From NCBI RefSeq assembly GCF_000378125.1, contig NZ_KB899241.1, positions 471,652-535,651 on the forward strand: DNA of 64,000 nucleotides, read 5' to 3'. The notes beneath the pieces are model-generated. The model was not told the origin of the DNA. It ran no database searches and saw only the letters and a list, made by a program, of their open reading frames with translations. The stretch comes from Rudaea cellulosilytica DSM 22992 (GTDB taxonomy: Bacteria; Pseudomonadota; Gammaproteobacteria; Xanthomonadales; Rhodanobacteraceae). The position numbers and the translations under genes are program-made. Of the stretch, positions 27,420-37,830 are shown piece by piece. The stretch's first letter is position 1; the number at the start of each line of letters is the position of its first letter.

Positions 27420-27466
27420 GCCTCGTAAGCGGTAGGTCGTCCGTTCGATTCGGACAAGCGGCACCA
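27420..27466 (+). pseudogene. Truncated tRNA-Thr 3' half (anticodon loop to CCA)
   Basis: Bases 27421-27466 align without gaps to the last 46 bases of the intact tRNA-Thr (20897-20942), with 41 matches. The loop reads CTCGTAA, so the anticodon would be CGT. The T-arm GTCCG/CGGAC still pairs: both stem positions changed together relative to the intact copy. No D-arm or 5' acceptor strand precedes it, so it cannot be a functional tRNA. It has the form of an attachment-site remnant left by insertion into a tRNA 3' end. Confidence 0.85.
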
Positions 27467-27518
27467 ACGATACAGTTCGCCCCGGCTCCGCCGACGCGGG
27501 ATTTATCTTTTCCTCCCT

Positions 27519-27546
27519 CTTGAATCCTTGCCGCACAGGCGCATAT
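27519..27546 (+). promoter_or_regulatory. Sigma32-like heat-shock promoter of groESL
   Basis: CTTGAA (27519-27524) is a perfect sigma32 -35 core. After a 14-bp spacer, GCGCATAT (27539-27546) matches six of eight positions of CCCCATNT. It lies about 120 bp upstream of groES and upstream of the CIRCE element, as expected for dual control. Confidence 0.6.
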
Positions 27547-27592
27547 CTCCCGCGCCGGCGATCGTTGCAAGGGGAAATCTTCGCCGCTAAAC

Positions 27593-27619
27593 TTGGCACT
27601 CAGCACACCGGAGTGCTAA
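27593..27619 (+). promoter_or_regulatory. CIRCE operator (HrcA binding site)
   Basis: TTGGCACTC, nine bases, then GAGTGCTAA: the CIRCE inverted repeat (consensus TTAGCACTC-N9-GAGTGCTAA) with one mismatch. It lies 46 bp upstream of groES. The HrcA repressor binds this element and is itself sensitive to GroEL levels. Confidence 0.95.
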
Positions 27620-27665
27620 CAATCCGGACAAATTTCCAATTTTTCAATCAGTTGAGGATACGCTT

Positions 27666-27956
27666 ATGAAGCTTCGTCCATTGCATGATCGCGTGATCAT
27701 CAAGCGCCTGGAGGCCGAAACCAAGTCGGCCGGCGGCATCGTCATTCCCGACACCGCGACCGAGAAGCCGATCAAGGGCGAGGTCATCGCGGTCGGCGCC
27801 GGCAAGATTCTCGAGAACGGCAACGTGCGCGCGCTCGCGGTCAAGGCCGGCGACAAGGTGCTGTTCGGCAAGTACTCGGGCACCGAAGTGAAGGTCGACG
27901 GCGAAGAGCTGCTCGTGATGCGCGAGGAAGACCTCGTCGCCGTGATCGAGGGCTGA
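27666..27956 (+). CDS. groES: Co-chaperonin GroES
   Basis: A 96-residue heptameric lid of the GroEL chaperonin. [20 protein letters not shown] and [13 protein letters not shown] (the mobile loop region) are diagnostic, as is [25 protein letters not shown] upstream is the ribosome binding site. It is the first gene of groESL, controlled by the sigma32-like promoter and CIRCE. Confidence 0.98.
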   Translation: MKLRPLHDRVIIKRLEAETKSAGGIVIPDTATEKPIKGEVIAVGAGKILENGNVRALAVKAGDKVLFGKYSGTEVKVDGEELLVMREEDLVAVIEG

Positions 27957-27959
27957 GCA

Positions 27960-28110
27960 CGAGCGCTTGCGCGATGCCTGAGGCATTGCGCGCGAGTGCG
28001 AAGGCCGCAGGCAGGATGCAGAAGGATGGGTTGCTTGGCGAGGCAGGAGCCGAGCCTAGCAACATCCAGCCCGCGAAGCGGGCGCAGCATCCCAGCCACC
28101 AAACCATTCA
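27960..28110. repeat. Palindromic, structured groES-groEL spacer
   Basis: The 191-bp gap between groES and groEL is unusually long and holds several hairpins. ATGCC-TGA-GGCAT is flanked by TGCGC/GCGC arms (about 27971-27995). A second, longer imperfect stem runs from GGATGGGTTGCTTGG (28025 on) to AGCAACATCC (about 28070), and GCCCGC/GCGGGC follows. The pattern resembles REP-type intergenic repeats. It may stabilise the groES message or alter the groES/groEL ratio (inference). Confidence 0.55.
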
Positions 28111-28141
28111 ACGAAGAACATTCCAAATTCCCTAGAGGTAG

Positions 28142-29797
<1,656 letters not shown>

Positions 29798-29823
29798 GCA
29801 GTCCCAACGTTTGAAGCCTCAAG

Positions 29824-29855
29824 AGAAGCCCCGCGTTTGCGGGGCTTCTTTTTTT
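29824..29855 (+). terminator. Rho-independent terminator of groESL
   Basis: AGAAGCCCCGC, a GTTT loop and GCGGGGCTTCT form a perfect GC-rich stem, followed by seven T residues. It begins 27 bp after the groEL stop. Confidence 0.96.
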
Positions 29856-30145
29856 ACTGGACGTCCCACAGCGCATTTCCCCGATGGCAGGCCACGCTCA
29901 GCGGCATCGTCGCCCACGCGCGTGCGCGAATGCGCCGATCAGCATGACGAGCAGCAGCATCGCGCGACGATCGAGCGGTGCTGCAACTGATGCGGGAGCC
30001 GCATAGGCCCGAGAGCATCGCCCAAGAAATCCGCCCTGCGGCAAAGCAAGGCCGCGGGCTCTGCCACCCGCGCCTTCTTTCCCGCTTGAGGAGTTGGCCG
30101 ATCCGGCCCAAACTTCGCCCTCCCTTGCAAACCCGAACGACCAAG
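29856..30145. other. Intergenic region without recognisable gene
   Basis: Nothing convincing is encoded here. A very short minus-strand frame gives MLLLVMLIGAFAHARGRRCR, a hydrophobic helix with a basic tail, but it has no ribosome binding site and is too short to call. Upstream in-frame extension of the ATP-grasp gene runs through this region without family similarity. Confidence 0.4.
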
Positions 30146-31039
30146 ATGACCCATCCCCGCCTCGCCCTCGTCACTGCTGCCGCCGCGCGAGACCTCGATG
30201 AAGACTTGCCGCCGCTTGCCGATGCGCTGCACGAATACGGCCTGCCTTTCGATATCGTGAATTGGGACGACGCGCGAATCGACTGGTCGCGCTACGATTT
30301 CGCCGTGCTGCGCTCGACCTGGGATTACACGACCCGCTTGCACGAATTTCTCGACTGGGCCGACCGCGTGAGCCGAGCGACGCGCCTCGTCAATCCGCTC
30401 GACGTCATCCGCTGGAACACCGACAAGCACTACCTCGGCGACCTCGCGCGTGCGGGCGTGACGAGCGTGGCCAGCCACTTCATCGAACCGGGCGAAGACG
30501 CGGCCACCCTGCTCGACCGCTTCCTGCACAAACACGCAGCGGGCGAGTTCGTAGTCAAGCCCAGCGTCGGCGCGGGCTCGCGCGATGCACAGCGTTACGG
30601 GCGCGAGGAACATGCCGCCGCGCTCGCGCATGCGCAGCGCCTGCTCGATGCGGGACGCAGTGTGCTGCTGCAACCGTATCTCGATCGAGTCGACGAGCAC
30701 GGCGAGACGGCATTGATCTTCTTCGACGGCGTCTTCAGCCACGCGATCCGCAAGGGACCGCTGCTCAAGCGCGGCGAAGGCCCGACCCGCGCGCTGTTCG
30801 CCGCCGAGCACATCACGCCGCGCACGCCGACAGCCGACGAATTGCGCGTCGCCGCAGACGCGCTCGCCGAGATACCGTACGAGAAACCGCTGCTTTACGC
30901 CCGCGTCGACCTGATCCTCGATGGCGCGGGTAAGCCGTGCGTGCTCGAACTCGAGCTGACCGAACCCTCGCTGTTCTTCGCACATGCGAAGGGCGCGGCT
31001 CTGCGGTTCGTGGAAGCGATCGCGCAACGGCTGGGGTAA
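30146..31039 (+). CDS. ATP-grasp domain protein
   Basis: A 297-residue protein with an ATP-grasp-like layout: an N-terminal pre-grasp domain (DFAVLRSTWDYTTRLHEFLDW), the lysine-bearing strand FVVKPSVGAGSRDAQRY (about residue 140), and the C-terminal metal-binding ARVDLILDGAGKPCVLELELTEPSLFF with Asp and Glu ligands. Family members ligate a carboxylate to an amine or thiol using ATP. This subgroup is often labelled glutathione synthetase-like, but its substrate is unknown. The start at 30146 gives MTHPRLALVTAAA; a far upstream frame start at 29978 is not supported. Confidence 0.82.
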   Translation: MTHPRLALVTAAAARDLDEDLPPLADALHEYGLPFDIVNWDDARIDWSRYDFAVLRSTWDYTTRLHEFLDWADRVSRATRLVNPLDVIRWNTDKHYLGDLARAGVTSVASHFIEPGEDAATLLDRFLHKHAAGEFVVKPSVGAGSRDAQRYGREEHAAALAHAQRLLDAGRSVLLQPYLDRVDEHGETALIFFDGVFSHAIRKGPLLKRGEGPTRALFAAEHITPRTPTADELRVAADALAEIPYEKPLLYARVDLILDGAGKPCVLELELTEPSLFFAHAKGAALRFVEAIAQRLG

Positions 31040-31110
31040 CCGCGCGGTAAATTGCAATCTGCGGCACCGCGCCACATCCTGCGAAGCGGGGATCGCGATA
31101 GACTTGGCGC

Positions 31111-31371
31111 ATGTTCCGACATGCGCAAGCGCTCGGCAACCGCGGCCCGGATCACGCATCGTCGTGGTTCCGCTCGGGCGAGGGCCGTCGCTACCTGCGC
31201 CACTTCGGTGGATTGATCGCGCTGAAGATCACTCTGCTCGCGATCCTGTACTTCGTTTTCGTCGCGCCACAGCCGCGCGCGGACACGTCGCCCGATCATG
31301 TGTTCGATGCCGTCCGCGGCGCACACGACACAACCGCCGTCAGTCAGCCTCGAAGCGAGCCCACGCCATGA
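31111..31371 (+). CDS. cydP: CydP-type small membrane protein of cytochrome bd oxidase
   Basis: An 86-residue protein with a single transmembrane helix (FGGLIALKITLLAILYFVFVAP, about residues 32-53) after a basic N-terminus. The short periplasmic tail contains PRADTSPDHVFDA. Its stop overlaps the cydA start (ATGA at 31368-31371), so the two are translationally coupled. Position, size and sequence match the putative cytochrome bd small subunit CydP known from Xanthomonadales-type cyd operons. Its role is assembly or stability by inference from context. Confidence 0.8.
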   Translation: MFRHAQALGNRGPDHASSWFRSGEGRRYLRHFGGLIALKITLLAILYFVFVAPQPRADTSPDHVFDAVRGAHDTTAVSQPRSEPTP

Positions 31372-32930
31372 TCGACAACGACGTCGTCACCCTGTCACGC
31401 CTGCAATTCGCCCTGACCGCGCTCTACCACTTCCTGTTCGTGCCGCTGACCTTGGGTCTGTCGTGGATCCTCGCGATCATGGAGGCGGTGTACGTGATGA
31501 CTGGGCGCGAGATCTGGAAACGCATGACCCAGTTCTGGGGCGTGCTGTTCGGTATCAACTTCGCGATGGGCGTGGCGACCGGGGTGACGATGGAGTTCCA
31601 GTTCGGCACCAACTGGGCTTACTACTCGCACTACGTCGGTGACGTATTCGGCACGCCGCTCGCGATCGAAGGCCTGATGGCGTTTTTCCTCGAGGCGACG
31701 TTCATCGGCCTGTTCTTCTTCGGCTGGGACCGGCTGTCGAAGGTGAAGCACCTGATCGTCACCACGCTGCTCGCGCTCGGCACGAACCTGTCCGCGTTGT
31801 GGATCCTGATCGCCAATGCGTGGATGCAGAATCCGGTCGGCGCCGAGTTCAATCTCGACACGATGCGCATGGAAGTCACTTCGTTCGCGACGGTGATGTT
31901 CAATCCGGTCGCGCAGTCGAAGTTCGTGCACACGGTCAGCGCGGGCTACACGCTCGGCGCGATGTTCGTGTTGTCGATCAGCGCCTGGTACCTGCTCAAG
32001 GGCCGCAACATCGAATTCGCCAAGCGCTCGATGACGGTGGCTGCGAGCTTCGGCCTCGCTTCGGCGCTCAGCGTGGTCGTGCTCGGCGACGAGTCGGGCT
32101 ACACCGTATCGGAAAACCAGAAGATGAAGCTGGCCGCAATCGAGGCGATGTGGGAGACGGAGAAACCGCCTGCCTCGTTCACCGCGTTCGGCTGGCCGGA
32201 CGTGGCCGAGCGCAAGACGCATTTCGCGATTCACGTGCCTTGGGTCATGGGCATCATCGGCACGCGCTCGCTCGACGGCGTGTTGCCCGGCATCCACCAG
32301 CTCGTCGACGAGGCCGGGCAGCGCATCGAGAGCGGACGCATCGCCTACGCCGCGATGCTGCGCCTGCGCGCCGATCGCAACGATGCGCAGGCGCGCTCGG
32401 ACTTCGACGCGCACAAGAAAGATCTCGGCTACGCGCTGCTGCTGCGCAAGGTCGTCGCCGACCCCGCGCAAGCCAGCGCAGCGGACGTGCAGACCGCGGC
32501 CAGCAGCATCATCCCGAACGTGCCCGTGCTGTTCTGGTCGTTCCGCCTCATGGTCGGCTGCGGCCTCTATTTCATCGCGCTGTTCGCCTATTCGTTTTGG
32601 CTCGCATCGAAGCGACGGCTTGATGCACAACGCTGGTATCTCAAACTCGTGCTGTACAGTCTGCCGCTGCCCTGGCTCGCGATCGAGCTTGGCTGGATCG
32701 TCGCCGAATACGGCCGCCAGCCGTGGGCGATCGAAGGCGTGCTGCCGACCGCGCTTGGTGTGTCCTCGGTCTCCGCGGGACAGGTGCTGTTTTCGCTTTG
32801 TGGATTTGTGGTTTTCTATACCGCACTCGCCGTCGTCGATTTCTTCCTGATGCGCAAGTACGTGCGACGCGGGCCGGACGGGTTGGGCATCTGGCCAGAA
32901 GCAAACACCGCTGCGGGAGCCGTGTCATGA
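31368..32930 (+). CDS. cydA: Cytochrome bd ubiquinol oxidase subunit I
   Basis: The haem-bearing subunit of a high-affinity quinol oxidase in the inner membrane. The 520-residue product opens with [20 protein letters not shown], where His21 is the haem b595 ligand. It contains [16 protein letters not shown], the Q-loop region after about residue 250, and the [13 protein letters not shown] motif near the end. About nine membrane helices are predicted. The Q loop is of moderate length, as in the E. coli-type enzyme. Stop/start overlaps join it to cydP and cydB (ATGA in both cases). Confidence 0.98.
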   Translation: MIDNDVVTLSRLQFALTALYHFLFVPLTLGLSWILAIMEAVYVMTGREIWKRMTQFWGVLFGINFAMGVATGVTMEFQFGTNWAYYSHYVGDVFGTPLAIEGLMAFFLEATFIGLFFFGWDRLSKVKHLIVTTLLALGTNLSALWILIANAWMQNPVGAEFNLDTMRMEVTSFATVMFNPVAQSKFVHTVSAGYTLGAMFVLSISAWYLLKGRNIEFAKRSMTVAASFGLASALSVVVLGDESGYTVSENQKMKLAAIEAMWETEKPPASFTAFGWPDVAERKTHFAIHVPWVMGIIGTRSLDGVLPGIHQLVDEAGQRIESGRIAYAAMLRLRADRNDAQARSDFDAHKKDLGYALLLRKVVADPAQASAADVQTAASSIIPNVPVLFWSFRLMVGCGLYFIALFAYSFWLASKRRLDAQRWYLKLVLYSLPLPWLAIELGWIVAEYGRQPWAIEGVLPTALGVSSVSAGQVLFSLCGFVVFYTALAVVDFFLMRKYVRRGPDGLGIWPEANTAAGAVS

Positions 32931-34057
32931 TTGACTACGAAAGCCTGCGTCTCGTCTGGTGGCTGATCCTCGGCGTGCTGCTGATCGGCTTCGCGATCAT
33001 GGACGGCTTCGACTTCGGCATTGCCGCACTGCTGCGCGTGCTCGGCCGCAACGACGAGGAGCGCCGCGTGCTGCTCGAAACCGTCGAGCCCGTGTGGGAA
33101 GGCAACCAGGTCTGGTTCATCCTCGCCGGCGGCGCCGTGTTTGCGGCGTGGCCGTTCGTCTACGCGATCGCGTTCTCGGGGTTGTATCCGGCGATGTTCT
33201 TGCTGCTCGCCGCGTTCATCCTGCGCCCGGTCGGCTTCGGCTACCGCAACAAACTCGCCGATCCGCGCTGGCGCAGCGCCTGGGACTGGGCGCTGACCGC
33301 TTCGGGCCTGGTCCCGATACTGATCTTCGGCGTCGCCTTCGGCAATCTGTTCCTCGGCCTGCCGTTCCGCCTCGACGCGGAAATGCGCATGACCTGCGCA
33401 GGCGGCTTCTTCGACCTGCTCACACCGTTCGCGCTGCTGACCGGCCTCATCAGCATCGCGATGCTGCTCGCACACGGCGCGAGCTACGCCGCGTTCAAGG
33501 CCGATGTTTCGCTTGCGGAGCGCGCCGGCAAGGTCGCACGCAGTGCCTCTCTCGTTTTCCTCGTGCTGTATCTGCTCGCCGGCGCGGTGCTCGCGTTCGG
33601 CCTGCCCGGCTACGCGATCGTTTCGCCGATCCACGGCGATGCGCCGTCCAATCCGCTGCTCAAGCAGGTCGTGATGCAAGGCCGCTGGTTCGCGGGCTAC
33701 GCCGCGCATCCGCTGTTCTGGTTCGCGCCTGCGCTTGCCCTTGCGGCGGCAGTAGGCAACCTCGTAATGATTGCAGCGAAGAAGTACTTCGCCGCGTTTC
33801 TCGCCAGTTCACTGGTGTGCGCCGGCACGATCCTCTCGGCCGGATTCGCGCTGTTCCCGTTCCTGATGCCGTCGAGCCTCGATCCGAACAGCAGCCTGAC
33901 GGTCTGGGATGCTTCGTCGAGCCAGCGCACGCTCGGCATCATGCTAGTGGTCGTGATCGTGTTCTTGCCGATCGTGCTCGCCTACACGGGCTGGGTCTAC
34001 CGCGTGCTGCGCGGTCGCGTGACATTCGAGCACATCAAGCACCACCTCGGATATTGA
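32927..34057 (+). CDS. cydB: Cytochrome bd ubiquinol oxidase subunit II
   Basis: The 376-residue partner of CydA, needed for the d-type haem site. [23 protein letters not shown] and [24 protein letters not shown] are family signatures, as is [21 protein letters not shown] near the C-terminus. It contains about eight transmembrane helices. It overlaps cydA by four bases, and cydX follows after 75 bp. Confidence 0.98.
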   Translation: MIDYESLRLVWWLILGVLLIGFAIMDGFDFGIAALLRVLGRNDEERRVLLETVEPVWEGNQVWFILAGGAVFAAWPFVYAIAFSGLYPAMFLLLAAFILRPVGFGYRNKLADPRWRSAWDWALTASGLVPILIFGVAFGNLFLGLPFRLDAEMRMTCAGGFFDLLTPFALLTGLISIAMLLAHGASYAAFKADVSLAERAGKVARSASLVFLVLYLLAGAVLAFGLPGYAIVSPIHGDAPSNPLLKQVVMQGRWFAGYAAHPLFWFAPALALAAAVGNLVMIAAKKYFAAFLASSLVCAGTILSAGFALFPFLMPSSLDPNSSLTVWDASSSQRTLGIMLVVVIVFLPIVLAYTGWVYRVLRGRVTFEHIKHHLGY

Positions 34058-34132
34058 AAACTGCGGCCAGGCATGGCCGCTTAGTGACCATCGCGATCGG
34101 GGACGATCGCAGTATTTTCTGGAGTTGAGACG

Positions 34133-34252
34133 ATGTGGTATTTCAGCTGGATACTCGGCATCGGACTCGCGGTCAGCTTCGCGATCCTCAATGCGATGTG
34201 GTTCGAGGTACACGCCGACTCGCAGGCGAAGCAGCGCAGCGACGAGGGTTGA
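34133..34252 (+). CDS. cydX: Cytochrome bd oxidase small subunit CydX
   Basis: A 39-residue single-helix subunit beginning MWYFSWILGIGLAVSFAILN. The MWYFSWILG start, the helix and the following AMWFEVHAD are the CydX/YbgT hallmark. It stabilises the haem sites of CydAB. GGAG about 10 bases upstream is the ribosome binding site. Confidence 0.96.
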   Translation: MWYFSWILGIGLAVSFAILNAMWFEVHADSQAKQRSDEG

Positions 34253-34371
34253 CTTCCGGCCCCTTGCCGGAGTTTCGAGCGACGCTAGCCGAGTCGTTCG
34301 GCAGTCGCGGATGAAAGCAAACTCGGGCGATTGCCTGCGATAATGCGCGTCCCGCACTACCGTCGCAGCCG

Positions 34372-36999
34372 ATGACCGACCCCGGCAACACCGCCCACCA
34401 TTCCGCATCGCAGGGCGCACTCGCACGCCTGCGCTGGCTGGTGCCGCTGGCGTTCCTCGTGGTGACGGGCTGGTTGCTCTGGCGCGAGGTCGGCACGCAA
34501 TTCGATCTGCCCGAGATCCAGCGCACCCTGCTCGACGTACCGACGCTGCCGGCGCTGGCCATCGCCCTGCTGGCGCTGTTCGCGGTCGCCTTCACCGGGC
34601 TCGTCGACGGCCTGATCGGGCACTGGCTCAGCCTCGGTCTGCACTGGCGCGATTACCTGCGCCTGTCCTTCGTCGCCAACGCGCTGGCGAACACGCTCAA
34701 CCTGTCCGGCGCGATGGGCGCAGGTATCCGCCTGATGGGGCTGACTTCGCACAAGGTACACCTGCCGCGTGCGGCCGCTCTCATCGGCATGCAGGCGCTA
34801 TCCCTGCCTCTCGGTCTGTCGCTGCTTGTCGTGCTGACCTTGACGACACACTCGCTGCCGCTGACCGCGGGAACGACCGAGCGCACAATCGCTTATCTGG
34901 TGCTGGCCGCGGCCGCACTTTATCTGCCCCTGTACTTCTTCCTGACGACGCGGCGGTCGCTGATGCGCTGGCTGCCGCACGATCTCAGCCTGCCACCGTT
35001 GCGGCTGAAACTCGAGCTCGTCGCGATTTCTCTGATCGACTGGGTGCTCGCCGCGGCAGTGCTCTGGGCTTGCCTGTGGATTTCCGGCGCGCACGTGAAG
35101 GGCAGTTTGCTGCTCGGTGCGTTCGCCGGTGCATCGGTGCTCGGCCTCGCGAGCCAGGTGCCGGGTGGGCTCGGCGTGTTCGACGGTTTGATCCTGATCG
35201 CGCTGAAGGAAGCTGGTTACGATCCGCCCGTGATCGTCTCCGGCCTGCTGCTGTTCCGCGTCACCTACTACCTCCTGCCGCTGCTCGCCGGGCTCTACGT
35301 CGGCTCGGAGATGTTCACGCAGAATTCGCAGGCGCTGGCGCGGCTGCGCACGCGCCTGTCCAGCCATCCGCTGTTCGGCCTGCTCGGCCTGCCCGCGGTG
35401 CTGCTCGCCGATCTCGGCACGCGCCTCGTCGCGATCCTGACCTTCCTCGCCGGCGCCTTGCTGCTCGCCTCCGCGGCGATGCCCTCGGTGATCGAGCATG
35501 TCAACGTCGTGCGCGAGCATCTGCCGATCCTGTTCGTCGAGGGCGCGAGCTGGTTTTCGATCCTCACCGGCGTGTTGTTGTTGGGACTCGCGCGAGGTAT
35601 CGACGGCCGCTTGCGCGTGGCCTATCGCCTGACTACGTGGCTGCTGCTGATCAGCGCGGGCCTCGCGGTGACCAAGGGCCTGCATTTCGGCGAGGCGCTG
35701 TTCCTGCTCGCCGTGGCACTGCTGCTGCGCACGCGCAAGCGCGCGTTCACGCGGCGCGCGATGACCCTCGGCGCGATGACCTCGGCCGGCTGGTACACGG
35801 GCCTTGCCGTGTGCGTGCTCGTGTTCTTCGCGATCGGCGCGGCGCAGGTACTCGGCGATGATTCGTTCGACCTGTTCTATTTCGGCTTCGGCGAACACAC
35901 CTCGCGCATCGGCCGCGGTCTCGTCGCAGCGGGCTTCGGCCTCGTCGTCTATTTCATCTGGCAGTTCTTCGCCGTGCGCCGGCCGGAGCTCTCGCTACCG
36001 AACCGCGGCGACCTCGAGCAGGCGCGCGCGATCTACCGCGCGCACGGCGGCGGCGAGTTCGCGCACCTGACCTTCATGCGCGACAAGCACCTGTTCTGGG
36101 CCGCCGACCACAAGGCCGTCGTCGCCTACGGCAGCGTGCGCAACCGCCTCGTCGCGCTCGGCTCGCCCTGCGGACCGGAGAACGAGATCGACCGCGCGAT
36201 CCTCGAATTCCGCCGCCACGCCGACGCACAGGATCGCGTGCCGATCTTCTACGAGGTGCTCGAACCGGATCTCTCGCACTTCCACGACGCCGGCTTCGAC
36301 CTGTTCAAGCTCGGCGAACTCGCGATCGTCAAGCTCGACGAATTCTCTCTCGCCGGAAAAAGGTGGGAAGACCTGCGCCAGGCGGTCAACCGTTCGACCA
36401 AGGAACAACTCACGTTCGAGATGGTCGCACCGCCGCACGACTCCGGCCTGATTGCGGAGGTGCGTGAAGTCTCCGACGCCTGGCTCGCCGAAAAGGGCTC
36501 GGTCGAGAAAGGATTTTCTCTCGGCCGCTTCGACGGCGACTATCTCGACTGGAGTGCGCTCGCGCTCGTGCGCCGCGCCGGCAAGCTGATCGCCTTCGCC
36601 AATTTCGTTCCCGGCTACGGAGCAAACGGCACGGCCAGTGTCGACCTGATGCGCCACCTCAGCGACGCGCCGCGCAGCACGATGGATTTCCTCTTCGCCA
36701 AGGTCATGCTCTGGGCACAGGCGCAGGGCTATCCGTCCTTCAGCCTTGGCATGGCGCCGCTGTCGCGCGTCGGCGACAACCCCTACGCACGCATCAACGA
36801 GCGCCTCGCCTCGCTCGCGTTCCGCTACGGCAACAACCTGTACAACTATCAGGGCGTGCGCCGCTACAAAGACAAGTTCAAGCCGGAGTGGATCGGCTCG
36901 TACCTCGCCTATCCGCGCGGCGCGTGGGTGCCGGGACTCTTGATCGACATCGCGGCCCTGGTTTCCGGCGGCTATGGGCGCTTCCTGTTCAAGCGCTGA
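34372..36999 (+). CDS. mprF: Bifunctional lysylphosphatidylglycerol synthetase/flippase
   Basis: An 875-residue inner-membrane protein that adds an amino acid (Lys or Ala) from aminoacyl-tRNA to phosphatidylglycerol and flips the product, lowering the negative surface charge and increasing resistance to cationic peptides. Residues 20-540 contain about 13 hydrophobic helices (the flippase part, including ASQVPGGLGVFDGLIL). Residues 550-870 form the DUF2156 synthase domain: VVAYGSVRNRLVALGSPCGP, SVDLMRHLSDAPRSTMDFLF and RRYKDKFKPEWIGSYLAYPR. It is monocistronic between cydX and ppa, and a dispersed repeat begins at its stop codon. Confidence 0.95.
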   Translation: MTDPGNTAHHSASQGALARLRWLVPLAFLVVTGWLLWREVGTQFDLPEIQRTLLDVPTLPALAIALLALFAVAFTGLVDGLIGHWLSLGLHWRDYLRLSFVANALANTLNLSGAMGAGIRLMGLTSHKVHLPRAAALIGMQALSLPLGLSLLVVLTLTTHSLPLTAGTTERTIAYLVLAAAALYLPLYFFLTTRRSLMRWLPHDLSLPPLRLKLELVAISLIDWVLAAAVLWACLWISGAHVKGSLLLGAFAGASVLGLASQVPGGLGVFDGLILIALKEAGYDPPVIVSGLLLFRVTYYLLPLLAGLYVGSEMFTQNSQALARLRTRLSSHPLFGLLGLPAVLLADLGTRLVAILTFLAGALLLASAAMPSVIEHVNVVREHLPILFVEGASWFSILTGVLLLGLARGIDGRLRVAYRLTTWLLLISAGLAVTKGLHFGEALFLLAVALLLRTRKRAFTRRAMTLGAMTSAGWYTGLAVCVLVFFAIGAAQVLGDDSFDLFYFGFGEHTSRIGRGLVAAGFGLVVYFIWQFFAVRRPELSLPNRGDLEQARAIYRAHGGGEFAHLTFMRDKHLFWAADHKAVVAYGSVRNRLVALGSPCGPENEIDRAILEFRRHADAQDRVPIFYEVLEPDLSHFHDAGFDLFKLGELAIVKLDEFSLAGKRWEDLRQAVNRSTKEQLTFEMVAPPHDSGLIAEVREVSDAWLAEKGSVEKGFSLGRFDGDYLDWSALALVRRAGKLIAFANFVPGYGANGTASVDLMRHLSDAPRSTMDFLFAKVMLWAQAQGYPSFSLGMAPLSRVGDNPYARINERLASLAFRYGNNLYNYQGVRRYKDKFKPEWIGSYLAYPRGAWVPGLLIDIAALVSGGYGRFLFKR

Positions 37000-37142
37000 G
37001 AATCCGCCCTCAAAGCTACTGCGCTCGACAATTTACGCGCCGGCGGTGCTCGGAATCCTCATTTACTGCTACGTAAACTCCGGTTCCTGCGCTACGGCGT
37101 TACGCAAATTCTCTTCGCTCGCTACGCTTGAGGGCGGATTCT
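36999..37142. repeat. 144-bp dispersed inverted repeat, copy A
   Basis: Outer arms AGAATCCGCCCTCAA / TTGAGGGCGGATTCT are perfect for 15 bases and continue imperfectly to about 36 bp. The centre holds a second palindrome, TTTACTGCTACGTAAA, next to GGTGCTCGGAATCCTCA and CCGGTTCC. The central words recur, inverted, in copy B at 44586-44728. It starts on the last base of the mprF stop codon. Confidence 0.85.
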
Positions 37143-37227
37143 GAATGCCTGCCCGAAAGTCCGGATGCGGCACCGCATCATTTCGCGTATCCTGCGCGGC
37201 CTCGACAAGCATCATCAAGGAGCGCAC

Positions 37228-37776
37228 ATGGGCCTCGACCTCGTATCCAGCGGCAAGGACGTGCCGAACGAAATCAACGTGATCATCGAAATTCCGAAGG
37301 ACGCGGAGCCGGTGAAATACGAAGTGGACAAGGCCTCGGGCGCGATCTTCGTCGACCGCGTTCTGTCGACGCCGATGCGCTACCCGTGCAACTACGGCTA
37401 CGTGCCGAACACGCTCGGCGGCGACGGCGATCCGCTCGACGCGCTCGTGATCCTGCCGCTGCCGCTGGTGCCGGGCTCGGTGATCCGCTGCACGCCGGTC
37501 GGCATGCTCAAGATGACCGACGAAGCCGGCGCCGACGAGAAACTCGTCGTCGTGCCGGTGATCAAGGTGTTCGCCGGCTACGCACACATCACCGACATCG
37601 GTCAGGTCTCGGCGAACTGGCTCGAGCGCATCGGCCATTTCTTCGAGCACTACAAGGATCTCGAGAAGGGCAAGTGGGTCAAGATCGATGGCTGGCAGGG
37701 CGCGGACGCGGCGAAGAAGGAAATTCTCGACGGCGTGAAGCGCTACGAAGCGTCGCCGGAGAAGCCGAAGTTCTGA
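37228..37776 (+). CDS. ppa: Inorganic pyrophosphatase
   Basis: Hydrolyses pyrophosphate from biosynthetic reactions to two phosphates. The 182-residue family I enzyme shows the active-site segment [21 protein letters not shown] with its metal-binding aspartates, and [15 protein letters not shown] and [20 protein letters not shown] further on. AAGGAG (37217-37222) fixes the start at 37228. Confidence 0.97.
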   Translation: MGLDLVSSGKDVPNEINVIIEIPKDAEPVKYEVDKASGAIFVDRVLSTPMRYPCNYGYVPNTLGGDGDPLDALVILPLPLVPGSVIRCTPVGMLKMTDEAGADEKLVVVPVIKVFAGYAHITDIGQVSANWLERIGHFFEHYKDLEKGKWVKIDGWQGADAAKKEILDGVKRYEASPEKPKF

Positions 37777-37830
37777 GGGCGCAACGACCGGTGATCGGGC
37801 CGGACTCGCCCGACCGCGGCGGCGACGAGC

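Noticed and set aside
27343..27606. Minus-strand open frame with a motif like RIERTTYRL
   Set aside because: This peptide pattern comes from translating the reverse complement of a tRNA 3' end; it is the tRNA remnant, not a gene.
29854..30174. Minus-strand small open frame downstream of groEL
   Set aside because: Overlaps the groESL terminator and lacks a ribosome binding site and any recognisable domain.
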